From: Paractinoplanes durhamensis
GTDB taxonomy: Bacteria > Actinomycetota > Actinomycetes > Mycobacteriales > Micromonosporaceae
Direction: 5' to 3'
NCBI RefSeq assembly: GCF_016862175.1
Contig: NZ_BOML01000019.1
Location: 186,001-250,000, forward strand
DNA: 64,000 bases
Every line of letters begins with the position of its first letter. The first letter of the stretch is position 1. Below the pieces are notes generated by a model. It searched no databases. It was not told the origin of the DNA and worked only from the letters and a program-made list of their open reading frames with translations. Both the position numbers and the translations under genes were made by a program. Below are positions 28,144 through 37,392 of this stretch, piece after piece.

Positions 28144-29457
28144 ATGCAGACGCGGACCGACCTGGTCGAAGACCTGATGGGCCGATTCCCGGGCGTGCCC
28201 AAGGAAGCGGTCATCAAGGAAGACCTGCTCCGCGGTGGGCTGGCGTTCGACGACTCGGCGCTGACCGACAACGAGAACGGTGACGTCAAGCCGAAGTCGT
28301 ATTTCATCTTCTCGTTCGACCACCGGACGCTGCCCGAGCTCGGCACCGCCGCGCTGCGCCGGCCGCCGGAGGAGATCGTGCTCACCGGCGGGCCCTACGA
28401 GCTGCGCCGCACGGTCGTCTCGGTGCGCATCAACCCCGACTCGCCCTACCGGGTGAAGGCCGACGCGGACAACCGCCTGAAGCTCTACCTCGACGACCGG
28501 GAGATCGCCGAGGTCGGCCTGCCGCCGATGCCGGAGTACTACCGGCACACCCTGGAGAACGGCAAGCAGGTCATGGAGGTCGCCCCGACCATCCAGTGGG
28601 GCTATCTGATCTACCTGACGGCCTACCGCCTCTGCCAGTACTTCGGGGCGACCGAAGAGTGCCAGTACTGCGACATCAACCACAACTACCGCCAGCACAA
28701 GGCGGCCGGGCGGCCCTACACCGGGGTGAAGCCGGTCGACGAGGTGCTCGAAGCGCTCGAGATCATCAACAAGTACGACACGGCGCAGACCTCCACCGCC
28801 TACACGCTCACCGGCGGCAGCATCACCCGCAAGGTCGACGGGCTGGCCGAGGCCGACTTCTACGGGCGGTACGCGCAGGCGATCGAGGAGCGCTTCCCGG
28901 GCCGGTGGATCGGCAAGGTGGTCGCCCAGGCGCTGCCCCGCGAGGACGTGCAGCGCTTCAAGGACTACGGGATCCAGATCTACCACCCGAACTACGAGGT
29001 GTGGGACAAATACCTGTTCGAGCGCTACTGCCCCGGCAAGGAGCGTTACGTCGGCCGCGAGGAGTGGCACCGCCGCATCCTCGAGTCGGCCGAGGTGTTC
29101 GGCCCGCGCAACGTCATCCCGAACTTCGTGGCCGGCATCGAGATGGCCGCGCCGTTCGGCTTCACCACGGTGAGCGAGGCGATCGACTCCACCGCCGAGG
29201 GCCTCCAATACTTCATGTCGCGCGGCATCACCCCGCGCTTCACCACCTGGTGCCCGGAGCCGACCACCCCGCTCGGCAAGATGAACCCGGCGGGTGCACC
29301 GCTGGAATACCACGTCCGGCTGCTGGAGACGTACCGCGCGGTGATGGAATCGAACGGCCTGACCAGCCCGCCCGGCTACGGCCCGCCCGGAGCCGGCAAC
29401 GCGGTCTTCTCGGTCAGCTCCTTCATGGACACGCTGCCGGCGGCCGACGACAAATGA
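28144..29457 (+). CDS. radical-SAM-like enzyme of unknown reaction
   Basis: The 437-residue protein has a probable iron-sulfur motif at LCQYFGATEECQYCDIN, spaced Cys-x8-Cys-x2-Cys, longer than the classic radical-SAM Cys-x3-Cys-x2-Cys. The following TAYTLTGGSI resembles the GGE-type SAM-binding segment, and later strands (PNFVAGIEM, GITPRFTTWCPEP) fit a TIM-barrel. The ATG at 28144 follows GGAGA; a start at 28120 has none. It is 46 bp after the flavin reductase and overlaps the next gene by 4 bp. Substrate is unknown; the flavin reductase could supply electrons. The radical-SAM assignment is likely but the motif is non-standard. Confidence 0.68.
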   Translation: MQTRTDLVEDLMGRFPGVPKEAVIKEDLLRGGLAFDDSALTDNENGDVKPKSYFIFSFDHRTLPELGTAALRRPPEEIVLTGGPYELRRTVVSVRINPDSPYRVKADADNRLKLYLDDREIAEVGLPPMPEYYRHTLENGKQVMEVAPTIQWGYLIYLTAYRLCQYFGATEECQYCDINHNYRQHKAAGRPYTGVKPVDEVLEALEIINKYDTAQTSTAYTLTGGSITRKVDGLAEADFYGRYAQAIEERFPGRWIGKVVAQALPREDVQRFKDYGIQIYHPNYEVWDKYLFERYCPGKERYVGREEWHRRILESAEVFGPRNVIPNFVAGIEMAAPFGFTTVSEAIDSTAEGLQYFMSRGITPRFTTWCPEPTTPLGKMNPAGAPLEYHVRLLETYRAVMESNGLTSPPGYGPPGAGNAVFSVSSFMDTLPAADDK

Positions 29458-30116
29458 CCGCCGCCTTCGACGACCTGTTCAGCCGCAACGTGGTCAGCGC
29501 CATGGCGCGGCAGATGGCGCTCGCCGACCTGCTCGGCGAGCGCGACTGGCAGGTCGACATCCCCACCGGGAGCGCGACGTTCGGCCCCGACCTGCGCTTC
29601 GGCATCCAGCTGCTGGGCACCGAGAGCCACGGCGACGGCACCTGGCTCTGGGCGTGGGCCAACACCGGCAGCAACCTGCCGCCCACCGTGCTGCACCTGG
29701 GCGGCTGGCTGCGCGAATACGGCCAGAACTCCGGCATCACCGAGCTGACCGACCCGACGTTCCCCCTGGACCGGGCCGACGGGCACCGGCTGGCGCTGAT
29801 CGCTTCCGGCCTGACCGGCCGGCCGTATTACCGCGGCCCCTACGACGGCGGCGCCCTCTTCTTCCACCTGGAGGGCGTGCCCCCGCAGGAGGTCACGCCG
29901 GAACGCGCGATCACCGTGCTCAACCAGTCGATCTCGGCGTTCCCGATGAACCATCGCATCGCCGTCGTCAGCTTCCTGGAGCAGCAGGGCTGGCGGGTGG
30001 AGGCCGACGAAACGGTCACCGGCCACCACCCGAGCGGCGCGATCATGCGGGTGACATTCGACGAGCGCGGCCGAATCGCCCAATTCTCCGGAAACATCAA
30101 ACCCCCCACCTCCTAG
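29454..30116 (+). CDS. DUF6882-like protein coupled to the radical-SAM-like enzyme
   Basis: This 220-residue cytosolic protein has a conserved-looking core, LLGTESHGDGTWLWAWAN, and resembles what I remember of DUF6882. No enzyme motif, membrane segment or signal is seen. Its ATG overlaps the stop of the upstream gene (ATGA), so it is made in step with it. It could be a chaperone or partner of the radical-SAM-like enzyme. The end of the gene lies 14 bp from the right 44-bp inverted repeat. Confidence 0.65.
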   Translation: MTAAFDDLFSRNVVSAMARQMALADLLGERDWQVDIPTGSATFGPDLRFGIQLLGTESHGDGTWLWAWANTGSNLPPTVLHLGGWLREYGQNSGITELTDPTFPLDRADGHRLALIASGLTGRPYYRGPYDGGALFFHLEGVPPQEVTPERAITVLNQSISAFPMNHRIAVVSFLEQQGWRVEADETVTGHHPSGAIMRVTFDERGRIAQFSGNIKPPTS

Positions 30117-30130
30117 ACGTACGCACCCCC

Positions 30131-30174
30131 ACTCCCACAACCGCAGCGGCGGCAGCCCCCAGCTGCTCATGCCG
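30131..30174 (-). repeat. 44-bp inverted repeat, right copy
   Basis: Reverse complement of 27504-27547 with three mismatches. It lies about 80 bp before the start of TIR gene 2, as the left copy lies about 55 bp before TIR gene 1, so the two belong to a larger inverted duplication including both TIR genes. Confidence 0.85.
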
Positions 30175-30207
30175 TACGCGTCCCCAGCTCCGGGCGGATT
30201 GTCCGTC

Positions 30208-30230
30208 ATTGATCCGTTCGGGTGAAGCGG
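30208..30230 (+). promoter_or_regulatory. conserved pre-start block, TIR paralogue 2
   Basis: The block reads ATTGATCCGTTCGGGTGAAG and lies about 20 bases before the start codon. It matches the blocks of TIR genes 1 and 3 in sequence and distance. Confidence 0.55.
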
Positions 30231-30249
30231 CCGGTTGCCCGGGTCGGAC

Positions 30250-32877
30250 ATGGTGGCAGATGTGGGGCAGCCGTCAGCCGTAAAGATCTTCGTCAGCTAC
30301 GCCGGCCCGGATCGGCCATGGGCGGAGTGGGCCGGGCAGCAGTTGGAGCGCGCCGGCTTCACGGTGGAGCTGGACGCCTGGGACTGGTCGGCCGGCGACA
30401 ACGTCGTGCTGCGGATGAACGACGCCCTGGCACGAGCGGATCTGGTGCTGGCGCTGTGCTCGCCGGCGTATTTCGCGCGGGACCGGTTCACGACCGATGA
30501 GTGGACGGCGGTGCTGGCCGAGCGCCGCCGCCTGGTGCCGGTGCGGGTGACCGAGGTGACGCCACCCCCGGTGCTGCGGCCGCTGTTGTTCCGCGACCTC
30601 TTCGGCCAGCCGGCCGAGCAGGCCCGGCTGGCGCTGCTGGAAGCGGTGTCCGGTAGGTCGGGCCGGCCGGTCGGCCCGGTGCCGTTCCCCGGCGACCCGG
30701 CCGCCCCGGCCTCGGTCTCGGCGGACAGTGTCCGGGTGCCCGGCTCGCTGCCGGCGGTATGGAACGTGCGGCGACGCAACCCGGCTTTCACCGGCCGCGA
30801 ACGGCAACTCGCCGGCCTGCGGGAACGACTGTGCTCGGGCGAGCGTGCCCTGGTGCAGGCGTTGCACGGCATCGGCGGCGTCGGCAAGACCGAGCTGGCC
30901 GTCGAATACGCCCACCTGTTCGGCAACGAGTACGACCTCATCTGGTGGATCCCGGCCGAGCAGCCCGAACTGATCGGCGACCACCTGGCCGCCCTCGCCG
31001 TGAAGGCGGGCCTGGCCCCGGCCGACCGTGCGACCCCGGCCGCGGTAGAGGCGGTCCGCGCCCACCTGCGGGGACGCCCTCGATGGCTGCTGATCTTCGA
31101 CAACGCCGAGCACCGCGACGACACGGCCCCCTGGCTGCCGGACGGACCGGGCCACCTGATCATCACCAGCCGCAACCCGCTCTGGACCGGCGTGGCCCAG
31201 CCAATCGATATGGACGTGTTCACCCGCGCCGAATCGACCGCCCTGCTGCAGACCAACTTGCCGGGCCTCGGCGACCACGACGCGCAGCGGCTCGCCGTGG
31301 CGCTCGGCGACCTGCCGCTGGCCATCGGACAGGCCGCGGACATGCTCGCCGAGACCCGCGTCCACGTCGACGCCTACCTGGCCGAGCTGCGCACGCACGC
31401 CACCGATCTGCTGCGCGGCGGCCGGCCCCCGGCCGGTTATCCGCTCCCGCTAGCGGCCGCGGTCACGGTCGCCGCGCAGAAGCTGGCTGCCGACGATCCG
31501 GCCGCCGGTCGACTGCTCACCCTGTGCGCACATCTCGGCCCGGAGCCCATCCCTACCGACCTGTTCACCGCCCGGCCCGGCCTTCTCCCGAAGTCGCTCG
31601 CCGAGACCGCCTGGCGGCCGGTCGCCTTCGCCCGCATCGTCGCCCAGCTCGGCCGCTACGGGCTCGCCCGACTCACCGAGACCGGCCCGCTGCTGCATCG
31701 CCTCACCCAGGCCGTGCTGCGTGACGTCGACCCCGACCCGGCCGGATCCCGCAGCACGGTCGACGAGCTCCTTATCGCTGCCAAGCCCAAAGATCCGACC
31801 ACGCCCGCCTGGTGGCCACGCTGGACCCAGCTGCTGCCGCACATTCTCGCCGCCGACCCGGCCGCCACTGACAGCGTCGACCTTCGCTTGACTGCCGACG
31901 CCGCGGTGTGGCACCTAATGGCTCGCGGTGACGCCCGCACTGCCCTGCCGCTGGCCGAACAACTGCACGCCGCCTGGACGAGCCGGCACGGCCCCGACGA
32001 CGACACCACGCTCGCGGCCGGCGACACCGTCTCGGAGGGAAACCGAAAGTTTGGCCGATACCTGCAGGCCCGTGCGGCGGACGAGGACACGCTGCGTCGC
32101 CGGCGAAGACTCGGCGGTGACGACGATCCCCTCACCCTCAACGCCGCGTTCAACCTGGCCCTGGACCTACGCTTGCTCGGCGAATACGAACAGGCCCGTG
32201 AGCTGGACGAGGACACCCTCGAGCGGCGGCGCAGGGTGCTGGGCGACAACCATCCGAACACCCTGCGCTCGGCCAGCTACCTCGCCATGGATCTGCGCGG
32301 GCTCGGGGAGTACGAGCGGGCCCGTGAGCTGGACGAGGACACCCTCGATCGGCAGCGGCGGGTGCAGGGCGACGACCACCCCTTCACCCTCCATTCGGCC
32401 GACAACCTTGCCGGCGATCTGCGCGGGCTTGGCGAGCACGAGCGGGCCCGCAAGCTCAGCGAAGACAACCTGGCCCGGCGGCGCCGGGTGCTGGGCGACG
32501 ACCACCCCGACACCCTCACCTCGGCTGGCAACCTCGCCATCGTGCTGCACCACCTCGGCGACCGCGAAGGGGCAATCCGCCTGACCGAGGACATCCTGGC
32601 CCGGCGGCGGCGGGTGCTGGGCGAGGATCATCCGCATACGTTCATCTCGGCCAACAATCTCGCCGTGTTCCTGCGCGCGGTGGGCCGGTTCGGCGAAGCG
32701 CGAGATCTGGACGAGGACTCTCTTGCCCGGCGGCGGCGGGTGCTGGGTGAGAACCACCACCTCACTCTGACTTCGGCCGAGAATCTGGCCGCCGACCTGG
32801 CCGGTCTCGGCGAGACCGAACGGGCCAGGGAACTGCGCGACGACGTCCGGGCCCGGCGGCGAGCCGTCGAGCAGTGA
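30250..32877 (+). CDS. TIR-NB-ARC-TPR protein, paralogue 2
   Basis: This 875-residue paralogue has the TIR domain ([16 protein letters not shown]; putative catalytic Glu in FTTDEW), NB-ARC ATPase with P-loop GIGGVGKTE (from about residue 207), Walker B LLIFDN, a helical region, then about seven 42-residue TPR units. It is very close to paralogue 1 through the TIR, P-loop and helical regions, differing mainly in TPR number and sequence. ATG 30250 is followed by the GTG conserved in all three, so either may be used. It points away from paralogue 1 with three genes between. A sensor-to-TIR suicide role is inferred from architecture. Confidence 0.85.
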   Translation: MVADVGQPSAVKIFVSYAGPDRPWAEWAGQQLERAGFTVELDAWDWSAGDNVVLRMNDALARADLVLALCSPAYFARDRFTTDEWTAVLAERRRLVPVRVTEVTPPPVLRPLLFRDLFGQPAEQARLALLEAVSGRSGRPVGPVPFPGDPAAPASVSADSVRVPGSLPAVWNVRRRNPAFTGRERQLAGLRERLCSGERALVQALHGIGGVGKTELAVEYAHLFGNEYDLIWWIPAEQPELIGDHLAALAVKAGLAPADRATPAAVEAVRAHLRGRPRWLLIFDNAEHRDDTAPWLPDGPGHLIITSRNPLWTGVAQPIDMDVFTRAESTALLQTNLPGLGDHDAQRLAVALGDLPLAIGQAADMLAETRVHVDAYLAELRTHATDLLRGGRPPAGYPLPLAAAVTVAAQKLAADDPAAGRLLTLCAHLGPEPIPTDLFTARPGLLPKSLAETAWRPVAFARIVAQLGRYGLARLTETGPLLHRLTQAVLRDVDPDPAGSRSTVDELLIAAKPKDPTTPAWWPRWTQLLPHILAADPAATDSVDLRLTADAAVWHLMARGDARTALPLAEQLHAAWTSRHGPDDDTTLAAGDTVSEGNRKFGRYLQARAADEDTLRRRRRLGGDDDPLTLNAAFNLALDLRLLGEYEQARELDEDTLERRRRVLGDNHPNTLRSASYLAMDLRGLGEYERARELDEDTLDRQRRVQGDDHPFTLHSADNLAGDLRGLGEHERARKLSEDNLARRRRVLGDDHPDTLTSAGNLAIVLHHLGDREGAIRLTEDILARRRRVLGEDHPHTFISANNLAVFLRAVGRFGEARDLDEDSLARRRRVLGENHHLTLTSAENLAADLAGLGETERARELRDDVRARRRAVEQ

Positions 32878-32911
32878 CCACGTCGCCATCCAAAGGTCGG
32901 GGCGGCCGTTT

Positions 32912-32939
32912 CTGCGGTTGGGGGAGTTGTCACGCGTAC
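32912..32939 (+). repeat. 28-bp direct repeat, right copy
   Basis: Identical to 27532-27559. It begins 34 bp beyond the stop of TIR gene 2, in a gap that otherwise should hold the snapalysin promoter. Confidence 0.88.
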
Positions 32940-33073
32940 TTATCGGATTGGGGTTTTCGGTGGCATCGTGCCGGTGGGAGAGGGGAAGTGATATGCCTGC
33001 ATTAGATCGATGATCTTCTTTGTCTGTCTAGGGTTGCGGCACGGAAACCCCCGAATCCCCTGGGAGGGCAACG

Positions 33074-33607
33074 ATGCTTGTACGTAGGTGGGCGGCTGCG
33101 CTGGTCGCTCTGTTTGCGCTGGCCGGTGTGCAGGTTGTCGGGGCTGCGCCGGCCTCGGCGGCGGCGCGGATCCTTTACTACGACGCCAGCCAAGCGCAGG
33201 AGTTCAAGAGCGTTGTCGACCAAGGGGCGCAGATCTGGAACAGCTCGGTCGCCAATGTGAAACTGCAGCCCGTCACCTCGGGGCACACCGCCAACATTCG
33301 GGTCTACGCCGACAATGGCTGGCCGCGCACCTATTCGACCTCGCTCGGTAACGGGCGCTGGTACATGGGGCGGGAGGCCGTTGTCGACGGTTACTACCCG
33401 CCGCGGATCGCCGCCCACGAATTCGGGCACATTCTCGGGCTTCCGGACAATCGCACGGGGCTCTGCTCCGATCTGATGTCCGGCAGCAGCGCGCCGGTGG
33501 CCTGCACCAACGCCAACCCGAGCGCGGCCGAGAAGGCCAAGGTCGAGTCGCTGTTCCGGTCCTCGGTGGCGGTCGCGCCGCAGATGTACGTCTGGGCCGG
33601 CAACTAG
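33074..33607 (+). CDS. snapalysin-like secreted metalloprotease (M7)
   Basis: The 177-residue protein has a signal peptide (first about 32 residues, ending PASAA) and a small neutral protease domain. HEFGHILGLPD (about 115-125) is the HExxHxxGxxD zinc motif of family M7, and two Cys follow (LCSDLM...VACTN) that probably pair. It would cut proteins outside the cell. GGGAGG precedes the ATG. A palindrome AGATC-GAT-GATCT (33004-33016) lies upstream and may be an operator. Snapalysin genes in Streptomyces often have a LysR activator next to them; none is seen here. Confidence 0.9.
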   Translation: MLVRRWAAALVALFALAGVQVVGAAPASAAARILYYDASQAQEFKSVVDQGAQIWNSSVANVKLQPVTSGHTANIRVYADNGWPRTYSTSLGNGRWYMGREAVVDGYYPPRIAAHEFGHILGLPDNRTGLCSDLMSGSSAPVACTNANPSAAEKAKVESLFRSSVAVAPQMYVWAGN

Positions 33608-33634
33608 GAAAACCGGAAACATCGCCGGGTTACG

Positions 33635-34813
33635 GTGTTGCGGGTGATCGACTTCGAGGACCCGGAGTTCATCCGCGACCCGTACCCGGCGCTCGGCCGG
33701 CTGCGCTCGCAGGCGCCGGTCAGCTTGCACGAGAAATCGGGGATGTGGCTGGCGGCGAGTCATGCCGCGGCCGATGCCGTGCTGCGGGACCGGAAGCTGG
33801 GCCGGTTCTGGCGGGACCGGGAGCCGTCGGAGTGGTGGGAGCCGTTCAACCTGCTGCACCGCAACCAGATGATGGAGAACGAGCCGCCCGACCACACCCG
33901 GTTGCGGTCGCTGGTCGCCAAGGCGTTCGGTCGCGGCCATGTGGAGCGCCTGCGGCCGGCCGTCCGCGCTGAAGCCACCGCGCTCCTGGCCGCGGCCGGC
34001 GGCGAGTTCGACCTACTCGCCGACCTGGCCGAACCCCTCGCCGTGACCGTGATCGCGGAACTGCTCGGCGTCCCGGTCGCCGACCGGCACCGACTGCGGC
34101 CCTGGTCGGCGGCGATCGTGCGGATGTACGAGGTGTCCCGGACCCGTGCCTCGGAGGAAGCAGCCCTGGACGCCTGCCTGGACTTTGCGGATTATGTCCG
34201 GACATTGGCGGCGCAACGGGCCCGGGACCCGCAGGACGACCTGATCAGCCACCTCGTCTCGGTGCGGGACGGCACCGACCGGCTCTCCGGTGACGAGCTC
34301 GTCGCGTCCGCGATCCTGCTGCTCAACGCCGGTCACGAAGCCTCGGTCAACGCCCTCGGCGGCGGCATGGTCGCCCTGCTGCGCCACCCCGCCGAGCTCG
34401 CCCGGCTGCGCGCCGACCGCGCCCTGGTCCCGACCGCGGTCGAGGAGATGATCCGCTACGACTCGCCGCTGCACATGTTCGTGCGGACGGCCGCCGCGCC
34501 GGTGACGGTGGCCGGCGTGACCATCCCGGAAGGCGGGCAGATCGCCGCACTGCTCGGGGCGGCCAACCGGGACCCGGCCGTCTTCGCCGACCCGGACACC
34601 TTCGACGTCGCCCGCGACCCCAACCCGCACCTCGGCTTCGGCGCCGGCCTGCACTTCTGCCTGGGCGCGCCGCTGGCCCGGATCGAGTTGCAGGCCGGGC
34701 TGTCCGCGCTGCTCGACCGGCCGACGCTCGCGTTCGCGGCCGAACCGGTGCACCGGCCGACGTTCGTGCTCCGCGCGTTCACCGCGGTTCGACTGACTTC
34801 TCCACCGCGCTGA
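33635..34813 (+). CDS. cytochrome P450
   Basis: The protein is 392 residues, a normal bacterial P450 length. The haem loop FGAGLHFCLGAPLARIE gives the Cys ligand (near residue 344), EEMIRYDSP has the ExxR region, and the I-helix reads LLNAGHEAS, with Ser where Thr is usual in oxygen activation. The substrate is unknown. The GTG at 33635 is used; GTG 33644 is also possible, and TACGGT just upstream of it would fit a leaderless start. It overlaps the convergent mannitol-dehydrogenase-family gene by 35 bp. A small ferredoxin at 38007 could be its redox partner but is not in the same operon. Confidence 0.9.
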   Translation: MLRVIDFEDPEFIRDPYPALGRLRSQAPVSLHEKSGMWLAASHAAADAVLRDRKLGRFWRDREPSEWWEPFNLLHRNQMMENEPPDHTRLRSLVAKAFGRGHVERLRPAVRAEATALLAAAGGEFDLLADLAEPLAVTVIAELLGVPVADRHRLRPWSAAIVRMYEVSRTRASEEAALDACLDFADYVRTLAAQRARDPQDDLISHLVSVRDGTDRLSGDELVASAILLLNAGHEASVNALGGGMVALLRHPAELARLRADRALVPTAVEEMIRYDSPLHMFVRTAAAPVTVAGVTIPEGGQIAALLGAANRDPAVFADPDTFDVARDPNPHLGFGAGLHFCLGAPLARIELQAGLSALLDRPTLAFAAEPVHRPTFVLRAFTAVRLTSPPR

Positions 34814-36068
34814 CCAGGGCATCACCCCCAAGACCCAGAAGACCGAGCACCTCGCGTACGTCGTTGGCCCGCGCCACGAACGGCCCGGCACCCGCGTCGT
34901 CGAGCGGGGCGCCGATCCCGCGCAGATGATCGATCCAGGCGGCCAGGATGCGGATCGCGCCGGCCGGCACCCGGCCTGCCCGCAGTTCGCCGCGCACGAC
35001 CGGGACGACCCGGATCGGGATCTTCTGCGAGCCGTCGGCGGCGATCTGGGCGAGGGTGTGCCGGATGCGAGCGTTGCCGAAGCGGGTCAGCAGCGCCGCA
35101 CGGTAGGCGGCGATCTCGGCCGGCGGCAGCGGGACATACCGGGCGGCCTCGTCCCACCACTGTTCCAGCCAGGCGCGGCACTCCCGATCGGCGACGGCCT
35201 CGGCGACCGTGGTGTGGCCGCGTGCGCTCCCGGCGTACGCAAGAAGGGAGTGACCGCCGTTCAGAAGCAGGAGTTTCCGCTGCTCGTGCGCGGTGACGTC
35301 GGAGACGAACCGCGCCCCGCCCGCTTCCCAGGCCGGCCGTCCCGCCGGGAAGACGCCGCCGAGGACCCACTCGGTGAACGGCTCCGTCACCACCGGCGCG
35401 GCATCGTCGAAACCGGTCAGCGCGGCCGCCGTCCGCACGTCCTCGGGAGTGGTCCGCGGGGTGATCCGGTCGACCATCGTGGTCACGAACGACACGTTGT
35501 CGCGGATCCACGGGACCAGGGCGGGCTCGGCGAGCGAGGTGAAGTCGAGCAGCACCCGGGCGGTGGCCGCGCCGTTGTCCGGCAGGTTGTCGCACGGCAC
35601 GATCGCGATCGGACCCCCGCCGAACAGCCGCCGCTCGGCCAGCCCGGCCATCAACCGGCCCGGCACGGTCTGCGCCGGATCGCCGCGCAGCCAGGCGGCG
35701 ACGTCGGCGGCGGCCTTCGCCTCGTCCAGGCCGCCGCCCGGCGCCCGCAGATAGGCCGCCTCGGTCACCGTCAAGGTCACCAGCGCCGTGCGGGGTGCGG
35801 CCAGGTGGTCCCGCCACGCTTGGTGATCATTTGCTGCGTACGCCGCCCGCACCGCCCCGATGATCTGCGCCTCGTCGCGTTCCGGGCCGCGGACCAGCAG
35901 CGTGTAACGGCCGTGCTGGGCGGCGAGTTGCCGGGCGGCCGCGGGGGACCGGCCGGTGAAAGCCGCGATCGGCCAGTCGGCGGCGTCCGGCGCGACCGAC
36001 GTGTACCAGGCCTGGTGCGCCCGGAAGAAGTTCCCGAGGCCCAGGTGCACGATCTGCATGGCTTCCAT
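34779..36068 (-). CDS. mannitol dehydrogenase-family polyol oxidoreductase
   Basis: The 429-residue protein belongs to the long-chain mannitol dehydrogenase/fructuronate reductase family. The N-terminal NAD-binding strand is IVHLGLGNFFRAHQAWY, DRITPRTT is a family motif, and the Lys in RKLLLLNGGHS is the catalytic residue with following His. It interconverts a sugar alcohol and keto sugar (mannitol/fructose or a hexuronate). The start is ATG 36068, or 36059 nine bases later; neither has a strong ribosome site. It shares direction with the CBM2 gene 33 bp upstream and may be read through from the CebR-controlled promoter. Confidence 0.85.
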   Translation of the reverse strand: MEAMQIVHLGLGNFFRAHQAWYTSVAPDAADWPIAAFTGRSPAAARQLAAQHGRYTLLVRGPERDEAQIIGAVRAAYAANDHQAWRDHLAAPRTALVTLTVTEAAYLRAPGGGLDEAKAAADVAAWLRGDPAQTVPGRLMAGLAERRLFGGGPIAIVPCDNLPDNGAATARVLLDFTSLAEPALVPWIRDNVSFVTTMVDRITPRTTPEDVRTAAALTGFDDAAPVVTEPFTEWVLGGVFPAGRPAWEAGGARFVSDVTAHEQRKLLLLNGGHSLLAYAGSARGHTTVAEAVADRECRAWLEQWWDEAARYVPLPPAEIAAYRAALLTRFGNARIRHTLAQIAADGSQKIPIRVVPVVRGELRAGRVPAGAIRILAAWIDHLRGIGAPLDDAGAGPFVARANDVREVLGLLGLGGDALVSAVEKSVEPR

Positions 36069-36101
36069 CGTGGGTTCCGCGCGGCGGCCCGGCAACCGTG
36101 G

Positions 36102-37304
36102 TCAGCAGCCGTTGCGCATCGCGCTCACTGCCACGTCGTCGTACCAGAGGGTGTCGGCGCCCTGGCCGTAGCTCTCCCAGCCCAGCTTGAGGTCGGTGAG
36201 CGCGGGCCGCCAGGTCTTGTTCAGCCACTGGCTGTCGATGTCGTGGGTGGCCACGCCGTCCTCGAGCAGGCCCGGGACCGAGGTGCCGTTGAGCCAGGTC
36301 TCGATCGTGCCGTTGCTGCCGTCGACCTTGAACTCGACACAGTTCCAGGTGTTGACCGGCAGCGGCGCGGACAGGGCGACGCCGGCCGGGCTCTGCTCGG
36401 GCAGGGTCGCGTCGTCGGAGGCCCGGTTGAACTGCAGGGCCCCGTTCTGGCCGCCGAAGCGCAGGTCCTTGTTGCCGTCGTTGGCGTCGGTCATGGCGAC
36501 CGCGGTGACGTGCGCGGTGGGCAGGGCGGTGGTGTGCCGGACCCAGTAGCGGACGTACCAGGCGTTGCTGGTGGTGCCGAGGATCGCGGTGTTCTTCACG
36601 AAGACGTGGTTGCAGTACCCCTCGGCGCCGTTGATCTTCAGCGACGTGGACCCGGAGTGGGCGGTGGTCTTGTCGATGGTGGCCGTGCCCAGGCCGGAGC
36701 AGTCCGGGGTGGTGACCGCCCAGTTGCCGCCGGGGGCCGTCCCGGTCTGCGCCTCGAAGCCGTCACAGACGGCCGTGGCGACGCAGTTCGCCGTAGGCGG
36801 TGTCGTGGGCGCGGTGGTCGGTGCGGTGGTCGGCGCCGTCGTCGGGGCGGTGGTCGGCGTTGTGGTCGGCGTCGTAGTTGCCGGTGTCGTCGTCGGTGTC
36901 ACTTCTGGCCCGCACGAGACCCCGTTCAGCGAGAAGGCCGTCGGGGTCGGGTTGCTGCTCGCGTACGTGCCCTGGAAGCCGAAACTGGTGGTGGCCCCGG
37001 TGGCGAGGCTGCCGTTCCAGGCCAGCGAGGTGGCGGTGACGGCCGTGCCGGCTTGGCTGACCGCGGCGTTCCAGGCGTTGGTGATCTTCTGGTCGCCCGC
37101 GTACGACCAGGTCACCGTCCAGGACGAGACGGCCGGGCCGTTGTTGGTCACCTTGACGTCGGCGGTGAAGCCATTGGACCAGGAATTCGGGGTGTAGACG
37201 ACGGCGCAGGCGGTGGCCGCCGTGGCGGCCGAGGCCCCCGCCACGATCAGGCCGGCGCCGGCCACCAGGCCGGTCACCGCCAGTGCAATTGCTCGTCGGC
37301 GCAT
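36102..37304 (-). CDS. secreted CBM2 protein with Cip1-like domain
   Basis: This 400-residue exported protein has a signal peptide (cleavage near residue 30), a family-2 carbohydrate-binding module (about 32-132, with the bounding Cys pair and aromatic residues of a cellulose-binding face), a Pro/Thr linker of PTTAP units, and a C-terminal domain of about 215 residues starting CVATAVCDGFEAQTG. The last domain resembles, from memory, Cip1-type proteins of cellulolytic fungi and actinomycetes, possibly a lyase. GGGAG precedes the ATG. A perfect CebR box lies 35 bp upstream, so it is probably repressed until cellobiose appears. Confidence 0.85.
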   Translation of the reverse strand: MRRRAIALAVTGLVAGAGLIVAGASAATAATACAVVYTPNSWSNGFTADVKVTNNGPAVSSWTVTWSYAGDQKITNAWNAAVSQAGTAVTATSLAWNGSLATGATTSFGFQGTYASSNPTPTAFSLNGVSCGPEVTPTTTPATTTPTTTPTTAPTTAPTTAPTTAPTTPPTANCVATAVCDGFEAQTGTAPGGNWAVTTPDCSGLGTATIDKTTAHSGSTSLKINGAEGYCNHVFVKNTAILGTTSNAWYVRYWVRHTTALPTAHVTAVAMTDANDGNKDLRFGGQNGALQFNRASDDATLPEQSPAGVALSAPLPVNTWNCVEFKVDGSNGTIETWLNGTSVPGLLEDGVATHDIDSQWLNKTWRPALTDLKLGWESYGQGADTLWYDDVAVSAMRNGC

Positions 37305-37338
37305 CGGTACTCCCAGGGGATGTTGGGGGACGGAGTCT

Positions 37339-37352
37339 TGGGAGCGCTCCCA
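37339..37352. promoter_or_regulatory. CebR operator
   Basis: TGGGAGCGCTCCCA is a perfect 14-bp palindrome identical to the known CebR/CelR binding site of Streptomyces and Thermobifida. It is placed 35 bp before the CBM2 gene, with likely promoter sequence around it. Confidence 0.9.
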
Positions 37353-37392
37353 GATATCGACGACTGTAGTTTTGTTTCGGGTAGATGAAAAG

